In this document: in pieces, positions 58,433-64,000 of the stretch
Layout: each line of letters starts with the position of its first letter
Numbering within the stretch: the first letter of the stretch is position 1
Assembly (NCBI RefSeq): GCF_041146395.1
Contig: NC_090984.1
Location: 84,641,114 to 84,705,113 of the forward strand
DNA: 64,000 bases
Direction: 5' to 3'
Source: Eulemur rufifrons
Taxonomy: Eukaryota > Chordata > Mammalia > Primates > Lemuridae
Translations under genes and position numbers: made by a program
Notes under the pieces: generated by a model
Told to the model about the DNA's origin: nothing
Databases searched by the model: none
What the model saw: the letters and a program-made list of their open reading frames with translations, nothing else

Positions 58433-59459
58433 TATTTGCTATAACATCATTGAACCAGACAGCTCCTCATGGTAGCAAAATAGAGTTTAGGCCAATGGGC
58501 ATATTGTCAGGTTTTCCTCCTAGATAATTCAACTTTATACCAGATGAAGTAAGAAGAAAAAAAGAAAAATAAATAAAGGACTTTTTTTAAAAATGTGTTT
58601 CCAATATAAATGGTCTATAAGCAGAAAGGAAAAAGGGAAAAGGACGCACAAAAAACAGATAAGGCTTGCAACACTCTGAGACTTCAACACTTGGAAAAGA
58701 CCCATCCATTAGTTCTTCAAAGTTCTGTTCTCAAGGGAGAGGAATCTCCCCCAAAGAAAAGAGATAATGACTGGTCTCAAAATGCCAAGAGAAAGTTCAA
58801 AACTCTGGCTTTGGCATTGGATAGCAGTCCCAGGTCATGAGTGGTATTGACCTGTCTGCCAAATTTCTGCTGTGAGGGACCCTAAGGATGCACATGCACA
58901 CTTTCAATCCCAAATGCATGCACTTTCAGGGGAGTGTGCTGGGGAGAGGGGCTCACTTCGTCAACCCCACCAAACTGTCAGTCGTAATGGCTAATATTCT
59001 GACCACCAGCTTTTCGCAGAGGGATGTCTCCCTTTCTCAGACTCAGAGTAACCTCACAGAAAGGTTGTTCAAATGGCATGTGGTTCATACCAGACAAAAC
59101 AAATTCAGATGTGAGGTAGAATGGGGCCAATTCTAATACCAAGACCAGAGTTAGGCCGTCTGCCACTGTGCTGATTTTAAATCTAGTTTATTGGGGCCAG
59201 AAAACTCAACAGCCATCACATCCTAAAAGATGAGACACCAGCAATGCCTGGATCTCCTTAAAATCAGTTTTGTCTTGATTATTTTTAGCTGGAGCTGAAC
59301 GGAGAGCGTTGGACTCACCTATGAATTGCTCAGGGGCTTAAGCAGTTGTTAGAGAAATCTTTCCTTAGTGTGTGCTTAAAATTTTCACCTGTATGGAAAA
59401 GGGCACCAGCCCTGTGACTCATTTGCCTAAAATCCAAGCATTCTCCTCCCTATGGAAAT
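58433..59459. other. Unique non-coding DNA
   Basis: About 1 kb without a recognised repeat. Frames 58610-58840 and 58888-59136 plus show no domain. Confidence 0.5.
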
Positions 59460-60680
59460 TTAATTGTTTTGTAAAATAGCAATGACTTTGGTTTATTCTT
59501 GCAGAGAATCTTTTTCACTGACAATCACGTTCAAAGGCTTCAAATATCTGAAATCATTGTCAGAGCAAACTTCTGATTTAATTGCTCTTTTTTCCTCTTT
59601 ATGAAATAGCTGTTTAAAAATAATTAATAGAGTCCAAGTCCACGTACATTGCAAACAACACAAAACAAGTTCCCTGCGTCTTTCACTCACTTCGTCTAGC
59701 AACCAACATAGTGCGAGTAACAGCCGCTAAAACCAACGATTCTGACCCGGTGCCTGGCGAATGTTTCTCCTTTTATAACTACTTGAGCGTGGCAGGCTCT
59801 TCCTATTAACTACATTACATCATCATTATCAAAGACGAAAGGAAATTAATTTTGTTTTTCAAGGTCTTGGCAATAAGTCGGTTCTTTACTTCATCAGACA
59901 TCTGCTGTTTTTCTACGTGTGTCATTTGTGAAGCTGAGTTTTCCTTATGACTTTATTCTCATAACAATTTATCACGCAACAGTGTTTACCAGAGAAGTTG
60001 TGCCGACGGATTTTTCTCTCTCCAAACAAAAAGCGTAACGCTAACTTAAAGCCAATATCATCATCTATATTTCATTCTCAAATAGTTTTCTAGACTTGAA
60101 AAAAAAAAAAAAAGCCAACAAGACTGTCAAGAAAAAATAACCACTTACGGTCTCTGGCTGAAATGCATTGCCAGTGCTCCTCTGCTTTGTTTGAACAGAT
60201 GGGCCTTTATCAGCAAATTATGTGGGCAGCTCACCAACTTCCCTTAGGAATGGGGGAGCGCTTCCATTTACTCAGCTCTTATCTGCTCAGTTAAAGCCAC
60301 ATTGGACCACAAAATTCTAGGGATTTTTTTCATGTATTGATACAAAGGATAAACTACAGAGAATCTTCTGTTCTCTAATAATTAGTCATTCCTGGGCTGA
60401 TTGATAGGCTCTTAGCCTGATTTCACATCTGTGAAAAAATGGTGGTGGTTCGCACGGATACGTTGGCTTCACGAACGCTCCCTGCGTGACTCCCTCACCC
60501 AGCGTAATAAGGGCCCCTGAAAAAGCTCATCACAACATTTATTTTGATGAATAAGCTGCTGGGGCTTAACTCATTTTTCTTCCCTCCCCCGCCCCCAATC
60601 TCTCGCTCTTCTCGCTCCTTCCAGCCTCTGCCTAACTCCTAGCAGCCTTAATTCTGCTGGTAAACACAGGGGCAAAATTC
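59460..60680. promoter_or_regulatory. Candidate regulatory block with retained CpGs
   Basis: A repeat-free 1.2-kb block. In 59640-59765 I count eight CpGs in about 125 bases (for example in cacgtac, ctgcgtc, gtgcgag, gccgct, aacgat, cccggt), and another cluster lies at 60450-60505. CpG is rare elsewhere in the window outside the Alu. Motifs include aaataattaatag, an octet ctgattgatagg (PBX/HOX-like) and ctcttatctgctcag (GATA). Retained CpGs suggest protection from methylation or selection. This is inference. Confidence 0.35.
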
Positions 60681-61019
60681 AGGGGAGGCTATTGTCTCAG
60701 ATAAGAGGGAGGCTCTAGAATGGGGGGCTGGGGAGCAGTGTGTGCAAGGAATCTGCAAACCGACTTCAAAGAATGTTACAGAAAAACCTCTATTTGCCAC
60801 ATGCTTCATATAGGGACCTGTATTTTTATGTTTATATTTTTTTTATTAAGGAGATCTGTGCCAAAAACAGAGATGAATAATGACTCTTAAAATTTTATTT
60901 TACCCTGAAAATTACTTTCACCTTTCCTTGTTGCAATTTGACATAATCATTTCCACAATAATCAAATCCCTAGGCCTCAGTTTCTCTAAACCTATAAAAT
61001 GAGAAGGTTGAATGAGACC
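60681..61019. other. Unique DNA with a MIR-like remnant
   Basis: T-rich and otherwise unremarkable. A short sense MIR-like piece (ggcctcagtttctctaaacc) lies at 60962-61012. Confidence 0.5.
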
Positions 61020-61198
61020 CAAAGTTGAGTGTTCATGAGAAACACCTGGGGAGCTAGTTAAATATGCAGATTCCTGCACTCCACTCCCAATTCGGATCCT
61101 GTAGTGTTGGAGCAGGACGCAGCGAGATTCCATGTGGGACTCGCTGCTGACAAGTCTAAGGCAGGCAGTCCACGGACTGGGCTCTGAGAATACCGGCC
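61020..61198 (-). mobile_element. hAT-Charlie MITE (MER5/MER20-like)
   Basis: Contains 'gagtgttcatgagaaacacctggggagctagttaaatatgcagattcc' and 'aggcagtccacggactgggctctgagaa', which are the two ends of a small Charlie-derived element. The central segment is strongly degraded. Confidence 0.7.
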
Positions 61199-61867
61199 TG
61201 ATGAACTGTAAGGTGCTGCTTCTTCCCGTAGTCTGTGACTGTACAAAAACTGCAGCTGGAGACGAGCTGACTATCCAGGCAAATCTTACATTTATTGACA
61301 AACCTGTCTCCATCTGGTCTTGCCTTGTCAGCATCTCCACCCTCCCCTCCCCCGTCTACATTGCAAACAGGGCAAGCCCGGCTCCAGTGTAGGTGTGGGG
61401 GGAGGAGGAGCATGGGAGGTGGCGGCACAGCCTTCTACACACCAAGCAAGTCAGCCCAGCCCAGCTTCAAAATGCTGTATTACCTTCGTGTTCACGGTGT
61501 ATTCCCAAAACAGCAAACACTTGTATTTTCAAGGTTAAGTGCAGAAACCTTTCCTTTTAAAGGCAAGTAGTGACTTTTGGATCAAAATAAAAATGATTTT
61601 TTATTACATTGCAAGTCTTCTCCATTAGCACAATGAAAAAGTGTTGTAGGGATGAAGTTAGAAAACAGATTATGAGTCACATGACAAATGAACCGCAACC
61701 CAGAGTGGAACTTTTCAAAACCACTCATCCTAACCTCAGGCCTTACAAATGCAAAATGGAGAAAGTGCATAGCCAGGCGACCCAGGGACCCAGCGCTCAC
61801 ACGTGTTGGCGGAAATTTCAGGGTGCTGTGTGGAGAAGAGTCCAGCTAATGAGCACATTAAAGTCAG
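61199..61867. other. Unique non-coding DNA
   Basis: Contains several overlapping frames (61132-61392, 61156-61428 minus, 61295-61570, 61320-61538, 61609-61875). They share bases on both strands, so at most one could be real. A minus-strand frame has several cysteines but no recognisable zinc-finger spacing. Confidence 0.45.
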
Positions 61868-61975
61868 AGACCTAGGCTTGACCATAACCCCCTTACTAAC
61901 TAACTGTGTGACCTTGGCCAGATTCCTTCACTTCTCTGGGCCCCAGATTCCTCATGTGTAAAATGGGGCTCACAG
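61868..61975 (+). mobile_element. MIR SINE fragment
   Basis: Sense MIR: 'taactgtgtgaccttggccag', 'tctctgggccccagattcctcatgtgtaaaatgggg'. Confidence 0.85.
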
Positions 61976-62534
61976 TTATTCAACACGTATTCACTGAGTG
62001 CCCAGAGTGGGTGGTAACTACAGAGCAAGCTCAAGCAGTGGGCAAAACAGGCAAACATCCCTGCTCTCTGGAGGAACACAGACAAGAGACAAAGAAATAG
62101 ACACCACAGTGTCAGGTAGCAGTAAATTGATACATGCTATGAAGAAAAATAAAGCAGGGTAAGGGATAGAGAGTGGTGGGGTGCTATTTCAGATAAAGTG
62201 GTCAGGGAAGGCTCCTTGGAGGAAGGGACATTTGACCAGAGGCCAGAATAAAGGGAGGAAAGAGCCTCATTAATATCTGGGCAAAAGTCACCCAGGCACA
62301 AGTGCAAAGGCCTGGAGGCAGGAACATTTCAGGAATGGTAAAGTGACAGCAAAGACGCCAGTGTGGCTTAAGGAAAGGGAGTCAAAGGTTATAAAAAGCC
62401 TAAAAGTGAGCAGTCTGGATCTCGTTCTATTAACACATTGATGAGAAACCATTAGAAGTTCTGAATGCATAGACTGATGAATGTTTGAAAGGAGGGCTCC
62501 AGGGGCAGTTTGCAGATGAGACTGCAAAAGGAAT
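61976..62534 (-). mobile_element. L2 LINE, antisense, first segment
   Basis: Antisense L2: 'ttattcaacacgtattcactgagtgccc', 'ctctctggaggaacacagacaa', 'catgctatgaagaaaaataaagcaggg', 'gggaaggctccttggaggaagggacatttg', 'gcaaaggcctggaggcaggaac'. It continues at 62895 after a nested insertion. Confidence 0.9.
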
Positions 62535-62890
62535 ACACCAATCAGGATAGGCTAGGTCATGCTGCTGGAATAAGTAACCACAAACCCTCAGTGGCCTCTA
62601 AAAGTGAAGGTTATTTCTCATTCGCACTCCATGTCCATTGTAAGTTGGCTGGGGTTCTGCCCCATCTCTCCTCATTCTGGGACCTGGGGAAGGCACAGCC
62701 TCTATTTGAATAATTGCAGATTGATCCCCACAACAGAAAGAAAAGGAAGCACAGTGACTCATGCATGGGCTGTAAAGCTTCTACCTGGAAGTGACACGCA
62801 TCACTTCCACTCACATTTCATTGGCCAACACAAATCACCTGACCGCATGTAACTTCAAAGGCAGTGGGATAGTATAATCCTACCAGGTGC
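62535..62890 (-). mobile_element. Unclassified repeat nested in L2
   Basis: The text 'caggataggctaggtcatgctgctggaataagtaaccacaaaccctcagtggcctctaaaag', 'ctccatgtccattgtaagttggctggggttctgcccc' and 'ggaagtgacacgcatcacttccactcacatttcattggcc' (in parts) belongs to a mammal-wide repeat, probably LTR or LTR-like. It splits the L2 into two parts. I cannot name the family. Confidence 0.6.
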
Positions 62891-63086
62891 GTGCAAGACA
62901 GAATATTGTGTGAACAGCACTAATGAATACTACAGAGACCAGAGAGACTTATTAGGAGGCTATTACAGTAATACAGGCAAGAGATGAGAACAGTTTAGCC
63001 TGGATGGTCACAGGGGAGATGTTGGGAAACAGATGCAGAAGATATTTTGAAGGCAAAGACGATTTGCTGATGGATTGGATGAAGAA
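62891..63086 (-). mobile_element. L2 LINE, antisense, second segment
   Basis: Continues the L2 with 'ttaggaggctattacagtaatacaggcaagagatga', 'ggatggtcacaggggagatg', 'gaagatattttgaaggcaaagacgatttgctgatggattgg'. These normally lie directly beyond the text that ends at 62534, so the insertion between is younger than the L2. Confidence 0.88.
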
Positions 63087-63205
63087 TAATAATAACCACC
63101 CCACAGTGGATGTATTTTGGTGCAGATTAAATGAGATGATGTATATGAAGTTCTTGCACAATGCCAGACATGCTGTAAGCCTCAATAAGTGGTGATTATT
63201 ATTGC
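63087..63205 (+). mobile_element. MIR SINE 3' part
   Basis: Sense MIR: 'ataataataaccaccccac', 'cagattaaatgagatgatgtatatgaagttcttgcacaatgccagacatgctgtaagcctcaataagtgg' (in parts). This is the MIR 3' half. Confidence 0.85.
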
Positions 63206-64000
63206 TGCAGTTCTAGATTGAAGAGGTGCTTATGATAACAAAATAGTTTAATTTTGGACCATCCTGTTTTCCAAGACTTATAGTTGCTTTACTCTTACAT
63301 TAATTACTATTCGTGCGCATGAATGCACACACGCACACTCACACAAAATTTTCCAAAAATAGTAATAGTAGTTATTAATTATGAACTTGGCTCTAACCAG
63401 TCCTCCCCTCTTAGGAAACATTATAATAATGAATTGATTTTCCTACCAACTTCAGGGAAGCTTTCATTCCTGCAGACACACATTTGGGACCCAGAAAGTT
63501 GCCTCCATAAAAGTCAGGAAGCCCCCAGTCTTTCTGCTCAGATGTTGTAGATTAATAGTCATTTGATTTGGGAATGTGAAATGAACTGATAAGAAAAGCT
63601 GTACGTACCAATGACATTCAGGAATGAAAACTGACAGATCACCTGCTTTAGAAGATTTGATTCTTCAGATTTTAAGAGGGGGAAAAAAGACCTTTAAGTG
63701 ACATTTGCTCTCTTATGGCTTACATTAAACAATTTAATACATAACAGGAGGGAGAGAACATGATATAAACAATATATCCAGGAGAAAAAATAAATGACCT
63801 CAGTCCCGAGAGGCACTGTTATGCACTGGTACTATTCGTGTACACTATAAGGAATGATGTATCAGTTTTACTTCTAATCAGTATCTAAATATATCACGGT
63901 TGGTTCCTGGAGTGCATTACACTATCTCACAATGCGTGCTCACATTTTACATTAATGTGGAAAGTATCCATCCGTTATCAGCAGAACTTAATTCTATACT
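63206..64000. other. AT-rich unique DNA
   Basis: No gene or confident repeat. A short imperfect CACA tract lies at 63325-63347. The frame 63323-63550 plus is unsupported. Confidence 0.5.

Noticed and set aside
61156..61428. Cysteine-containing minus-strand frame resembling a zinc-binding protein
   Set aside because: Cysteine spacing does not fit a RING, PHD or C2H2 pattern, and four other frames overlap it on both strands.

Overview
This window is nuclear DNA of a primate, most likely a strepsirrhine (lemur or galago group). The main clue is a dimeric Alu at 17127-17480 whose sequence is of the lemur/galago type and which is bounded by a perfect 15-bp target-site duplication. Around it lies the usual set of old mammalian repeats: MIR, L2, L1M, MLT1-type LTRs, hAT and Tigger-like DNA transposons. 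I see no bacterial, viral or organellar gene organisation.

I find no intact protein-coding gene. The reading frames of 60-154 codons are scattered over both strands, overlap each other, and lack splice sites or recognisable domains. The exceptions are relics of mobile elements (L1 ORF2 tails, a mariner transposase piece), a minisatellite that is open in several frames by its composition, and one possible short terminal exon on the minus strand at 23673-23843. The window therefore looks like intergenic or intronic DNA of a gene-poor region.

Layout. 1-9.4 kb: an L1M tail with an expanded CA repeat, a 48-bp tandem duplication, further L1M tails, and a Tigger-like element split by an AluJ-type insertion. 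9.4-17 kb: mostly unique DNA with a TC/CA microsatellite, a convergent MIR pair and an MLT1 LTR. 17-26.8 kb: the lineage-specific Alu, then a long repeat-poor stretch holding two candidate conserved elements and the possible exon. 26.8-31.7 kb: a 5'-truncated antisense L1, several MIRs, a mariner transposase fragment and an isolated L1M 5' region. 31.7-37.5 kb: MIRs, a second Tigger-like copy, an old L1 tail and an MLT-type LTR. 37.5-40.6 kb: a repeat-poor candidate regulatory block and a G-rich minisatellite with about 10-bp units. 40.6-56.5 kb: sparse MIR, L2, hAT, L1M and MLT1 relics. 56.6 kb: a truncated U2 snRNA retropseudogene with short flanking repeats. 59.4-60.7 kb: a repeat-free block that keeps unusually many CpG dinucleotides. 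61-63.2 kb: a long L2 split by another repeat and flanked by MIRs.

No genes act together here. If the window has a function, it most likely lies in the repeat-poor blocks (2.8-3.35, 21.6-21.85, 24.0-24.6, 37.5-38.3 and 59.4-60.7 kb), which look like candidate cis-regulatory elements. Repeat boundaries were read by eye and should be taken as good to about 10-30 bp. Subfamily names are from memory of consensus sequences and were not computed.
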